DNA of 64,000 nucleotides from Brachypodium distachyon (Eukaryota > Streptophyta > Magnoliopsida > Poales > Poaceae): contig NC_016135.3 in assembly GCF_000005505.3 (NCBI RefSeq), positions 4,426,001 to 4,490,000 of the forward strand, read 5' to 3'. Position 1 is the first letter of the stretch; every line of letters begins with the position of its first letter. A model generated the notes under the pieces. That model was not told the DNA's origin. It made no database searches and saw only the letters and a program-made list of their open reading frames with translations. Shown here one piece after another: positions 35,416 to 47,636 of this stretch. Both the position numbers and the translations under genes were made by a program.

Positions 35416-38400
35416 ATGCCACAAGCGCTCTTCCTCCTCCTGGTTATGTCATGTGCCGCTCTCCTCGGCGAGGGTGTGTCGGGCTCCGGCGACTCAGCGT
35501 CAACAGCACCGGCCATGTTACCTGTGCCGCCGCCGAACTGTCCTAGTAATTGCGGAAAGGTAGACATCCCTTACCCTTTCGGCATCGGCGCCTCTGAGTG
35601 TTTTAGGGCACCCACCTTCGAGCTGACATGCGACGAGACGACGAACCCCCCGGGATTATACTCGGGTGACCTCTTGGTCGCCAACATATCGATGGAAACG
35701 GCAGAGATAACAGTGTACTACCGCGGCCTCACCTCCACGTGCAACGATCCGGACAACCGGACGGCGCCGCCCTCGAACGTGGGCGTACGATTAAGGTCGG
35801 GCACCGCTTTCCTGATCTCAACGGCGGGCAACACGTTCACGGCCGTCGGGTGCGGCGCGGAGGCGAGGATCAATGGCAACTACGGCACCTACCGCACCGG
35901 CTGCATGACCTACTGCGCCCGTGCGAGTGAAAGCGCGGGCGACGGCACGCCGTGCAGAGGCAACGGATGCTGCGAGGCATCTCTTACGGCTGACCTCAAA
36001 GAATTTTCCGTGAAGTGGGTGGACGACTTCAAAAGTCCAGCTTTCAACCCGTGCCAATACGCCTTTGTGGCCAAGAACGGCTGGTACGTACCTCAAACGT
36101 TTTTTCAGATTCCTCATAAATACATGCATTTGAGTTGAATAGAAAATCCGTGCAAATATATTACTCCCACACCTTAAAATATAGGATTTATATTTTTGTT
36201 GACCGTTAACACAAAGCCTCTAGAAAAAAGTACCAATAATTCAATGTCAAATCAAGATTTATGAAAATATAATTCAAAATGGATATAATGATCTTACTTT
36301 GAAACTGTATGCATTGATATATTTTTTTATATTAGGTTGGAATAGAATTTGACAATCAACAAAGATTATATGTCTTACATTTTAGATTTGTAGCATCGCA
36401 CGCATACTATAATTAACTTTGAACATGTGTATAAATGACTATGTATTCAACTCGGAAATTGTCCCCTTTCATTATGCAACACACAACGGGCATACAAAGT
36501 CTTTTACCAGCTATAAACATATAAGGTAGAGGAGAATATAGTAAATTGCAGAGAAACACATATCTAGCTGCATGTGTAACAGAAAACCACGAACCCACGT
36601 AATTTTAACTGATACCCTACAAGACTAATGAATAACAAAACACCCAAAACTTGCAGTTTTGGCCAAGTTAATGATGTTGGCCCACCTGTCATACGCACAA
36701 GCCATTTATGTGGCTCAATTCTCACTCCCGACGGAGCCGTACCTTGAGCAGAAGCCGTTCACTTGTCCTCCCCCCCCCCCCCCCCACCCACCCCCACACC
36801 TCTCTCTCTCTCTCTCTCCCTCTCCGGCGATAGGATGGATCGTGGTGGAGGAGCTCGAGCCGCACCGGATCTTGAGGGGAGCCTCGTGGTGGAAGTGCAC
36901 GAGTGCCCTTGACGGAGTCAGACGGGAACGCGCATGCGCCAGTCGCGCCAGCAGCGGAGCCATCGCAGTAGCTGCGAGAGAAAGGGAAAAACTCGACGAC
37001 AAGCACAAGGAAGAAGATGGGGCGCGAGGTCTCGGAGTGCGGCTCGACGTGCAGATCTTGGCCCCGCGTGCGCGCTGGGAAGGGGAAGAGGATGGCGGCG
37101 GTGTATGCGAGGTTGCAGGGCCGGAGGAGGCGCGCGCCGCTCGCCGCCGGCGCTGCCCGCACCGCCCGCCTGCATGCGCCCCCGCGCCCGTCCCAGCTCT
37201 TGCGCGTGCGCCACCTGCCCGCGCGATGTTTCTGTGTGGGTGGGTGTCATGGAGGAGATGAGGATGGCGGCGTGGGACCTGGAAGCGAAGAAGAAGTCGA
37301 GACCACCGTCAGCGCTGGGGATGATGACACGGGTCGTCGAGCCGCTGCTGGAGGTGGAGCAGCATGCAGCGGTGCGACACGCTCTGCCGGTTCTGCACGA
37401 CGGCGGACCAACCGCACTGGTCCGGGTAGGCCATGGCACAGCGAGCCCTGCCACCGCAGGAGTCACAGAGATGGTCGTGGACGGTGAACTTGACGGCATG
37501 GTCATATGCTCCCTCAACTCCATCGGAAGCCGGTAATTAGAGCTACACTCGACCACCACAGGCAGAACAATTCCCATGCACCCGCGTCTACCCTAACGAG
37601 CTCGTCGCCTCCTCCTCCCGTTCGCCGTGTTTCTCTTTTCGGTTGGGAAGGGGATATCCTAAGCCGGCTCGGCTCGGCTCGTGCCTCGGCTCAAGCCGTT
37701 TTCGTTGCACTTGATTCAGAAATTATGCTCTTGTGTATGACATGTGGGCCACGGGCGATTAACTTGGGCAAATCTGTCACTTTTGGTTTTTTTTGTTACT
37801 CAGCGTACAAGTTGTGGGTATCAGTTAAAAATCTTTGGGTTCGTAGATTTTTGTTACGAGAGGCGCTAAATATGTATCTTTATGCAATTTACTCAGAAGA
37901 ATAAGAGAGAAAAGCAACAGTCACGCTACCTGGGAAGGAAACTCTCGCTGATGAGAGCCCTCGATCTGCACCCGACTGACTACCAGACAAAAATCTGCCC
38001 TACACTACAGGCCCTACTAAAAGTCGAAATCCAACTATTACAAAAATACCCACAGCCGGGCACAACAAAGTTTATGAAACAGTGGCAACAAAATTACTAG
38101 AGAATAACACTGCATTGAAGCATCAGTCAGACACGGCGCATCCAAAATGCTAGACGGCACAGCAACAGACATATCTCCTTCCCTTTTCCGACACATCATC
38201 TCTTGAGCATTGACCACCAGCTGCTTGGCACCTTCCTTAAGAAATTCAGCATCCATAGTCTTTTAAGACCCCGCCCAAGATAACAGAAACGAGCAAGTAG
38301 CAAAAATAATCTCAAGAGGAGATCTCAACGTCCATACTTATCAAAGGTATATAACCGTGTTCCTGCAATTCCAGATTGCCCACAGAACCACAAACCACCA

Positions 38401-41400
38401 CAAATCTGTCCCCTGGAGGTAAAAAAGCATGCATCCATGAGTGATTTTTTGCCATAACAAGGTAGGAGTTAAAGAAGTGTGAAACTGAGAACCAGCCACC
38501 CTCCAAACGACTCTAGACACAACACAAGCGGAAAAAAATGGTTAGCAGATTCCATCTGATCACAAAAGCAACATAGGTGAGCCGGTCCAACTTTTCACCT
38601 TCATGTTATCCCTACGAGCACAACATCATGAAACATAAGCCAAAAAAGATATGAATTTAATGGTATTTTAGTCTTCTAGATCCACTTGTGATGAGCACCA
38701 TATAAGTTTCTCTCTAGACACTTATACATAGATTTCACGGAATATTGACCCGTTTTATCCAGATTCCAAGCTACCTGGTCATCCTCATCACCTAGCTCAA
38801 TACTTTCAAGCTTCAAACAAATCCTCTACCATTGCTCAGCCATCACAAGGGACATCCTTCAACTAAAACTAGTGATACCATGCATGGTGTTGCGGGTCTT
38901 GACAAGGATATACCAGCCGGGTACCCTTGGACCAACTTAAGGATAAGGCCGACTTAGTGTACAAGTCAGGCCCTGAAACTCCGCTCAGTTTAGGGACTGT
39001 CATATAAAAGAAGAAAGCCTAGTTTATATATTTCAAAAATTATGAAAAATAGATATTTGCTATGGAGGGCTTGCACAAAAGGGGCATTTGAAGACTTCGA
39101 CTGTGGCTGCTCGCCAATTCGTTCTCAACTGGCCCACCATCAGACTCCGGTTGCAGTGTTCGCCGTCTTCGGTTTGCTAGTTGCTGCTCTTATGTTCAGA
39201 TTATGCAAAGCAGCACTCGTGTTTACTCTCCTTGTGAGAGCCTTGTAATCCCCTAGTTTATTTATATATATTTCCTTCCAAATTTTTTTGGCTCAAATAC
39301 ACCCCGGATGGATTTGCTCCAAAATATAGGCGCTACAACTCTATCAAAATATGTTCCCAAATTAGAGAGTGGATTTTTTACTCTCAAGAGTGTTGGTCCT
39401 CTTACCTCTGCCCTTCAATTTGCATCGTGATCCGTGCCCAAAAGCACATAAGGGCATCTCCAATGGTGCTTGATACTAAATTTTTTCTCTCCCTCTTTCA
39501 ATATGTTTTTTTCTTATTCATTTCTTTTTCTTGATGGACCCATCTGTCATCTTATTTTCTGTCTTGGTATCCGTGTAATACCTGTTAATTTTTTAAAAAA
39601 CCACTACTTAGTTATTCATCTCTTCTTCACCTTGGCCACTAACTTTTTGGTAACAGTGTAGCACCTCTTGTTGAAAACGCGGTAATAACCTGCCTCCTCT
39701 CCCTGCCCCTCGGGTCCCAACCCATCACCCACCTCACTCGAGTTTTTTTCCTGGCGGCATCCCCTTCCCCTTCTTTGCGGCGGCGCAGCGGGCGCGGGCG
39801 CGGCTCCCGGCGGCGCGCGGGTCATCGGAGCTCCCTGCAGCAGCTCCATATGGCTGCTCCATGTGGCCGCGGTATGTGGCGTCCGGCGATTCTCAACCTG
39901 TGGAGGCGCCTCACATGGCGGCGGCGGTTATTGACTACAACGCGTCGACACCATGGCCCCTCTCTCTCTCTCTCTCTCTCTCTCTGTTTCTGCGTTTCTC
40001 TCTGGGCACTGTAGAACGCGGGTGCACTATGCTCGGGAGTAAGTGAAACTTTTCCTCCCAAATTATTGTGTTCCATGTTGGGTTCGTTTAAGGATCAATC
40101 ACATGAAGACGCATACGCACACGACGATCACCGGATTATTGACAAGGACACGTGACGTAACCTCTTTTCTTTATTTCTCTGAACTCAAAACTCACGTTAC
40201 AACCTAGCCGTATGTGCATGTATATATACACACCCGGCCGGCCACAACACCTAAACACACACGGATTAGTACTCACACGTGACTAACTCCAATCCTAATT
40301 ACACAAGGACTCCAACACGCAGGCTAGCTTAAAAAAGAAACTAACTTGATTACAACTCACAAACTCACCTAATCCTAGTAGAACTCATACTCAAGATTAA
40401 TTCCTAACATTCCATCCATCACCTATAACTTAATCTTACAAAAAGAAATAAATAAAGATCTTGTCTCCATTCATTCTGACTAAATATGATGGTATCTTGA
40501 CGGTGTTTGGTAGCTTGTCAGTGTTTAAGTACTAATCGTTTCTTCGTAATCAAGAACCTGCTGCTACAAACCATAGCTTTATCATTAATTCTTTCTTTCA
40601 TTTTTCTGAGATGAACCATAGCTTTGTTTAACTCATACTGGTGGTGACCGTTTTGTCAAACAGGTACAGTTTCAACAAATCAGACCTTACTGGGAACATG
40701 ACATTCAGTGAAAGATACAAACAAGGCACAGTTCCAATTGTTTTTGACTGGGCTATTAGGGATGGGACGTGCACCCCACCATCAGATGGCAGTGACGAGG
40801 CAAAACCGGTTGTTCCTTCCGCCTGTATTAGCAAGCACAGCTCTTGTGCTAATGCCAGAAATGGTCCGGGTTATTTTTGCATCTGCGACGAGGGATACGC
40901 CGGCAATCCCTACACCAAAGATGGATGCACAAGTTTGTCTATAACTTCACCCTGGCTCTATTCTTTTTGGAATGAAACTTAACTTTAATTTTCACCCTGA
41001 AGGCGACCTTTGGAAGATTGGTATTTCATGGTAAATTTTCGGTATTTAAGTCGAAACTAGGACTAAAACTTTACCAAGAAATACTCTTCCAAATAGGGCT
41101 GTTTATTCTACTCCTAGAGAAATTAAATATAACTCTACACATATATACATCACTACAGAGTATAATTTGTCATAGCTGAAGTTTGGTTTCTTTTTTTGTA
41201 ACACTGCTCTCATCAAATTTGGATCAGTACTCCCTCTGTTCCAAACTATAAGATGTTTTAACTTTGTCCTAATTCAACTTTTAAATTTTTATCAAGTTCA
41301 TAGAAAAATCAACCAATATCTGCAACTCCAAATTAGTTTTATTAAATCTTTCATGATATACATCTTCCTGGTATACTTTTTTGACAGTATACACTTATCT

Positions 41401-44400
41401 GATATTATAGACGATATTAGTACATTTTTCTACTACTTTGGTCAAAAAAGTTTGACTTAAGACAAAACTAGAACATATAATTTGAAACAGAGTGAGTAGT
41501 AAATACTCCCTCCGGCCCATATTAAGTGACTTTCTATTACATGTATCTAGACGCTTTTTAGGTATAGATACATTCATATTTGGGCAAATTTGAGTCACTT
41601 AATATGGTACGGAGTAATGATTAAATACTACACCGCACATTTTTTAACACCTGGCATGCTTGCATGTACTTTAAATGACAACTATGACCTTTGTAGTGGC
41701 AAAAATCTTTACTGGTTGTAGAATTCATAAGCGGACAAATATTGGCAGCAAAATGGTACTTGGAAGTTTTTTTCCACTTCAAACAGGACTACGGTCAGCA
41801 TGTAGCAACAACGGGAAAGTAGTGCATTATTATTGTATTTTGACTGAAAACAATAGGAAAGATTCCGACAAAGTAATGCATTATTACAGAGAATCTATGG
41901 AGTTTCAGTCACTCTATGCAAGAATAAAAGCTCAATAGCAATCACTAGTAAATCTCTCCGATCCATATTAATTGTTTCAAATTTGCCCAAATATGGATGT
42001 ATCTATGCATAAAAAACGTTTAGATACATGTAATATGTCGACAATTAATATGGCTCGGAGGGAGTAACTTTTTCTTTCATTGTGTTTCAGACTTTTAGTA
42101 CAATTTAAAGCCACTGATTTTCATACATTTTTCAGATATTAACGAATGTGATCATTTGATATCACCAAATTCGACATTCCGCAAGAAGTCATATCCTTGT
42201 CATGGAGGAACATGCCAAGATGTGGAAGGTGGTTATAACTGTAAATGTAGCTTCGGACGAACAGGAGACGGTAAAAGTGACAAAGGTTGTGAGGCCATAG
42301 TGTCCCTGGCTGCAATAGCAGCAATAGGTAAGATGTGTACATACTGTATACACTCCCTTGACTGGGGGGATTCCTTCCTTTTTGGAAAGAAAAAATACAC
42401 TTCCTTGTAGGAGAAGATTTCATTACCAACATGTCGTTTTTTTAGTGCATAAAGGATGCAGTGTGATCCTATAGAACATAGCATGTCCATCTATACCAGA
42501 TTTCCAAGCTTCAGTGGAGGTTTTCTGTTTCGTGACGGATAACTGGAGCACCAAGCCAAAAGAAAAATGATGTTGTTCCTCACGGTCTTGTTGACACCGA
42601 GTCACCGACACAAAAATTGGTAATTTCGTGTCCAGGTCATGTAGACCGTCAGATACATACAATATATTGTCATGCCCTATCCGCAGCGCGAAAACCATTT
42701 TTTCTGATGGGTTTGGCCATTTTTCTGATGGTTTTTCCCCATCACGTACTAAAGCTTGGTATTCTGGTAACGTTATATGTGTATGAAATCTAGGTTTGTG
42801 GCCTACCCCTATTCCTCGGTCTTATCGGTGGTGCCGATCACAATGCATATTGAGGCTAGGGGTGGGACCTCTTATACTGCTAATTCCAGAGTCCTGGTCT
42901 GTATGCAGATAAGATTCCAAGTTTAAACAAACTTGTTCCAAATTGAGTCCAGGTATAATCAACAACGACAACACAATTAACCTTTAATCGGACACTTATC
43001 GGTGATGTCCTAGGGGACACGCATGTGTGAGTCATGCGCCATAATTAAATAGTATACAATTTAATAATGTAGGTTAATTTCCATTAGGTCCTTCCAATTA
43101 GTATTCCAATTAGTATTGTACACGGGTAATTTTTCCAATATAAAAATATTGTATTCCAATACTAATCTTCCTTAAGTATTTACTTAAGTACACCTTGAGT
43201 ATGTATAAATTCCTCAAGTACAAATTCCATCACGTAATCATTCCAAGTCAACAATAATTCCATATTGAGGTACTATTTCCAAATGAGATTAAGTAGTTGC
43301 AGAACATAAAATTCCTACAATACGCATTACCTACATGTTTTTGTCCTATGTAATCTTCTGTTAGTGCTCAACCTTACACGAACTGCCCTAAAACGGAGGC
43401 ATTTAATGACATGCTATTTTTCAACAGGAACAATCAGTGGCATCTCATTGTTAGCGGTACTGCTGCTATTCTTGCACATGGATCGTCAGAGAAGAAAACT
43501 CAGAGATCATTTCAACAGGAACGGTGGACAACTTCTGAAAAGTATCAAGATTGAAATTTTCACGAAGGAGAAACTAGACCAGATAACAAAGAACTACAGT
43601 CACATTATTGGAAGAGGTAATTTTGGTAAGGTTTACAAGGGAACTACTAGTGATAACGTGCAAGTCGCGGTCAAACGCTCCATTGCCATCAACGAGGACC
43701 GTCGAAAGGACTTGTTTGCGAATGAGATCACAATCCAATCCCAAGTTAGTCACAAGAATTTAGTGCAACTATTGGGATGTTGTTTGGAGAGCGAAGTTCC
43801 GATGTTGGTTTACGAGTTCATTCCCAGAGGGAGCCTTTACGACGTGCTTCATGGTAAAGATGGAACAGGAAGAACACACCCTCTTCCGCTTGGAGCACGT
43901 TTGGACATTGCTATCTACTCTGCAGATGGCCTTGCTTATATGCATTCAGAGGCTAGCCATAAGATCCTCCATGGTGATGTGAAAACTGGCAACATATTAC
44001 TCGATGATGAATTTGTGCCAAAGGTCTCGGACTTCGGGACATGCAGGCTCATGTCCATTGGGAAAGAACACACCAACTTTGTGATAGGGGATAGTAGCTA
44101 CATAGATCCTGTGTACATGAAGACCGGCCTTCTCACGGAGAAGAGCGATGTTTATAGCTTCGGAATTGTTCTTCTGGAGCTCATCACTGGGAAGATGGCA
44201 AGGTATGATAAGAACAATAGCCTTCCATTAAACTATATTAAGGCTTTCAAAGATGGGACTACAAAACAGATGTTGGACACAGATATTGCGTCCACTGATG
44301 AAGACATAAACTGCCTTGAGATGGTTGGTCGGGTTGCTGTTAAATGTCTTGAAGTTGACGTGAATGATAGGCCCACCATGGCCCAAGTTATGCAAGAACT

Positions 44401-44554
44401 TAAAATGCAAAAAATTCAGTGGTTGCACAGCCATGATAAGATTGGGGATGCTGAGATATGTACTACCTCCGTTTCAGTATACAACTCTCATCTCCAAAAT
44501 CCTGAAATTTCAGTATACAAGGCCCTTCTCTCCTCCCACCCACTCTCATCTTAA
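35416..44554 (+). CDS. wall-associated receptor kinase (WAK-like), intact, 4 exons, 751 aa
   Basis: Exons 35416-36083, 40664-40932, 42136-42327 and 43428-44554 sum to 2256 nt (752 codons with stop), with GT-AG borders and compatible phases. Order: signal peptide (MPQALFLLLVMSCAALLGEG), GUB_WAK galacturonan-binding domain (CGKVDIPYPFGIG), EGF-like exon 2 (GPGYFCICDEGYAGNPY), calcium-binding EGF exon 3 (INECDHL..GGTCQDVEGGYNCKC), a membrane span across exons 3/4 (TISGISLLAVLLLFL), then a kinase with GRGNFGKVYKG, VAVKRS, HGDVKTGNILL, VSDFGTCR and SDVYSFGIVLLELITG. The HRD motif is HGD, so it is a non-RD kinase as in many grass WAKs. The protein should sit in the plasma membrane and signal from pectin or cell wall. 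Intron 1 is 4.6 kb. The gene ends 667 bp from the convergent APX gene. Confidence 0.93.
36084..40663 (+). other. intron 1 of the WAK gene, with nested repeats
   Basis: The intron holds a C run and a (CT)n tract at 36770-36826. A GC-rich island follows at 36830-37560 with long but unrecognised open frames on both strands. Then comes an antisense LINE fragment (about 38038-38600) and a second (CT)n tract at 39961-39985. A GGGCATCTCCAATGG motif near 39449, often seen at MITE ends, was not closed by a second end. Confidence 0.6.
38038..38600 (-). mobile_element. LINE ORF2 C-terminal fragment, antisense in WAK intron 1
   Basis: The minus strand reads VVWRVAGSQFHTSL-like text, FYLQGTDLWWFVVLWAIWN, then EFLKEGAKQLVVNAQEMM to a stop at 38038. 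This is the zf-RVT tail typical of plant LINE ORF2 (WAIWNxRN). No poly(A) or duplication was found; limits are approximate. Confidence 0.55.
41230..41496. mobile_element. Stowaway MITE in WAK intron 2
   Basis: CTCCCTCTGTTCCAAACTAT and its degenerate inverse (TTTGAAACAGAGTGAG) are flanked by TA at 41228-41229 and 41497-41498. Confidence 0.85.
41506..41614. mobile_element. Stowaway MITE in WAK intron 2
   Basis: CTCCCTCCGGCCCATATTAA pairs with TTAATATGGTACGGAG; TA duplications flank it. It is about 7 bp from the previous MITE. Confidence 0.87.
41953..42064. mobile_element. Stowaway MITE in WAK intron 2
   Basis: TCTCTCCGATCCATATTAAT pairs with ATTAATATGGCTCGGAGGGA, with TA at the right edge. 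It lies just upstream of exon 3. Confidence 0.8.
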
Positions 44555-45221
44555 ATCATCCAGTGCATGTTCTACAAAGTTTTTGACTAGCAATAGCAAC
44601 GCATGAAAAGGGTAATTGATACATGATGTTTAATGCTTTGTCCAACTCTTTATTAGGCTCTCTTTGGTTACTGTGATTTTGAAGATGAGCCTTGTTACCG
44701 AACAGAGAACTTAATATGTCCTCTATGTGTCCCCTAGCTACACCCTGTTGTGAAGTTGTCGAACTGTTTACCAAGGTTTCTGTACTAAAAGTGTGTCAAT
44801 GCCTTTAAATTGCGGCGTTGAAGCCATTGTATCATGTTACTGAGATAAATGCGTAAACGTTCAACTGGAATGGCAGCAAAGTGCCACTAGTGTACTGTAA
44901 GTATGTAAGCTCTCTGGTGTATCTTTACTTCCAGACCTGTACTTCCCCTGGGTACCTGCATCTTCGTTTACATAAGTTAGAATTAGAAATGTGTAGAGAC
45001 CTCCTCCAGGTTTGCTCAATAAAAAGAAGTGTTGTTTATAACTTGAAACATAATTGATTCCTCATACAACTGCAAATTATCTTATTTCATTTCTGTGCGA
45101 CATCACAAACACAACATTCACAGTCCATGTACAGACACACAATTGGACAAATCTGAACGTTAACTTTGTTTCCCAGCACCCATCACAGAGTAAGAGGAAT
45201 CGTGACGATGTACAGATGGAA
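44555..45221. other. intergenic between convergent WAK and APX genes
   Basis: It should hold both 3' UTRs. AATAAA-type signals occur on the plus strand near 45018 (CAATAAAAAG). No other gene is seen. Confidence 0.55.
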
Positions 45222-47170
45222 TCAGTCAAGCTTCTTGTTGGGTCCGTGTAGGTAAGCCCAAGCCACGACAGCAGCAGCAACCGCTACCATGGTTGCAGTT
45301 CTCGTCAGTAATCCCTTCATGTTGCCTCCGGACGATTTGTACGCCAGAGCAGCAGCGCGAGGAGGCTTGAAGCCGAGCTCGGAGAGCTTTTTGTGCGACT
45401 CCGCATAGTCCCTGAAGAAGGCGTCCTCGTCCTGCATGCGCAAAATAAGTTGTCAGTTGTAGCTAGGCGGCATGGGTCTGAAGAACTCCCCATCTGAACT
45501 CTGGTGTACCTTGGCATATAGTTCCACATACCGGCGGAAAACGGGGTCTTCCACGAGAACCTTGTCCGTAGGCAGCTTCAGGAGCCCATCAGTTTCCCCT
45601 TTCAGAAGCTCACTGCAGCATATGTAATTATATTGAGAAAAATATATTTTTTGTCTCTCAATTTGTTGAAAAGTATGCAAATAGTGTCTCAATTTTTTTC
45701 ATACACTTTTAGTCCCTCGATTATCGAACCGGACAACAATGATTTTTCCCCTCATTTGAAGTGGTATTAGTGCTGATATGTTATGGTTCTGGCCTTGAAT
45801 TACCATACTGGCTTAGGTTTCTTTGGTGGAACCAATTTGACTCGAGGCAAAAAAACGAAAAGTGATGCCAATTTGACAGGCTAACATGATAATTGCTAGG
45901 CCAAAACCATGGTGAGATGACACTAATACCACTTTGGATGCGGCGATGGACCATTGATGTCTGGTTTGCGTACTTTTCAACAAGTTGAGAGACGACAAAT
46001 ATACTTAGGAACTCCTGATTAATGTTGTGGTGGCATTAATTATACTCTACAGTCTGAAACTAATGAGCATTCGATGAATATGTTGTGTTTAATCTTACAC
46101 AAAATAAGAGTTGTCGAACTTAAGAGGATCCTTTGTCCAAGCACCGTCGAATCCCGATCTATCCGGACGTGCCTTCCCCTGAGAATGTGTGAAATGCAGA
46201 ACAAGAACTTGTCAGCAAAAGAAATGGGGGTTGCTGATGAACCGTTATGTGAACAAGATGTTTGTTGCATTACCAGAGTATGGCCACCGGAGAGTGCTAC
46301 GATGTCTTTGTCAGACAAACCCATCCGGTAGAAGACATCCCTCAGGTGTGCAGCACCTTGTGACATGATAACAGAAAGAATGCAACATTTTTACCACACT
46401 AAAAGTTCACCGGTTCAAAATTACAACCTCTGTTCCAAATTATAAAATACATAATAAATTAATAATAAAAGGAATGCACCTGGTTACCTTGCTTAGCATC
46501 TGGCAAGCGTCCTTCCTCCGGGCAAACTGAAGAATCCTGGTATACATACGCGAAAAGCGAAACTAAGATGCTTAGACTAGGATGCTTGGTTCTGTAATAA
46601 GGAAACGACATTGTTTCTGTTAACTTACCCTCCTGCCAGGAACGAAATCTATTGTTGGTCCACCGGTGACTTCAACGGCCACAACTCCGGCAAGCTGGTA
46701 GAGGTCTGCATATGTGATCTTGGGGTGCTTTTGCTTAATCGGTTCTGCAACACAGGGAATTGGAAAGGTTTATTTACGAGCATCAGACTGCTTGAAAATC
46801 ACTACTTCAAAAATTATAAGTGCTGGCCAACCTAGAAGGTCGATGGCGACCTTGAGCCCTGCATTTGCAGCGTGGCTGTGCTCCTCCGGGAACCTGATCG
46901 AGCCGTTGGGCCCTCCGGTGTTGGTCTTCTTGTCGTAGGTGCCAGCATCATGCCATCTGCACCCATGATCAAGCGAGAAAATTTCTAATCAAAACCTGAC
47001 AACCAACATTGCTTAAGCGAGAAATGCTATGGCTGTGAGAATCGTAAGTACGCGAGGCGGAGCATGATGGGAGCGCAGCTCTTGCTGGCGATGAGCGCAC
47101 GGAGGTCCCGCCGCGCCTTGTCGATCTCCGCCATGTACTCTGCGTTCACCACCGGTGCCACCGACGACAT
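45222..47170 (-). CDS. APX3: peroxisomal L-ascorbate peroxidase, 8 exons, 294 aa
   Basis: Minus-strand exons: 47170-47052, 46956-46832, 46744-46629, 46536-46488, 46356-46274, 46178-46099, 45612-45510 and 45431-45222. They total 885 nt (295 codons) with GT-AG borders and matching phases. The enzyme reduces H2O2 with ascorbate. Visible are the distal haem motif ([16 protein letters not shown], across exons 1/2), the proximal haem-ligand motif ([15 protein letters not shown]) and FDNSYF. The C-terminus carries a hydrophobic span ([14 protein letters not shown]) followed by NKKLD, the tail anchor of the peroxisome-membrane APX class, as in rice APX3. Exon 6 must end at the GTAAGA donor (46098/46097) to keep phase. 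No broken residue is seen. Confidence 0.93.
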
Positions 47171-47636
47171 CTTTGTGCGCAGTTAATTGCTTACTCGAGA
47201 TCTCTTTGGAAGGAAACAGAGCAAGCTCTACGTTGGAGTTGTTGGTGAAGGATAGGAAAAGCGGCGCAGTTTTGTAGGAAGAAAAGGGAAGGAATGGAAT
47301 GGAGTGGAGGTGTGGAGAAGGCATGGGATAACTCCGGATGAAAGCAACGTCTTGATCAAGGGATTCGATCGGGACCGAGTCATTTTTAGTCGACGGCGTT
47401 AGAACTCTCTACGAGTTTCTCCTCCTGTGCATCATAACCGTGTCACGTTGTAGGAAGGATCTCCGTAGGCACAAGAATTTCTGCCTGATTTGCCCAAATG
47501 TCTCGTAGTCCACGAGCAAAACAAGAGACTTTTGGATCCCGGGCTTCAGTAAACTCAATTCTCTCAAAATTCAAAAAACTTAATATGCTCTCTCTGTTTC
47601 AAAGTAAACTCCTTCTGTGTTCTCTATTTTTATTAA
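47171..47636. promoter_or_regulatory. 5' UTR and promoter side of the APX gene
   Basis: No coding signal. MULE copy 3 starts 467 bp upstream of the APX start codon. Confidence 0.5.

Noticed and set aside
39449..39676. Possible MITE starting GGGCATCTCCAATGG in WAK intron 1
   Set aside because: No matching second end or target duplication could be found.
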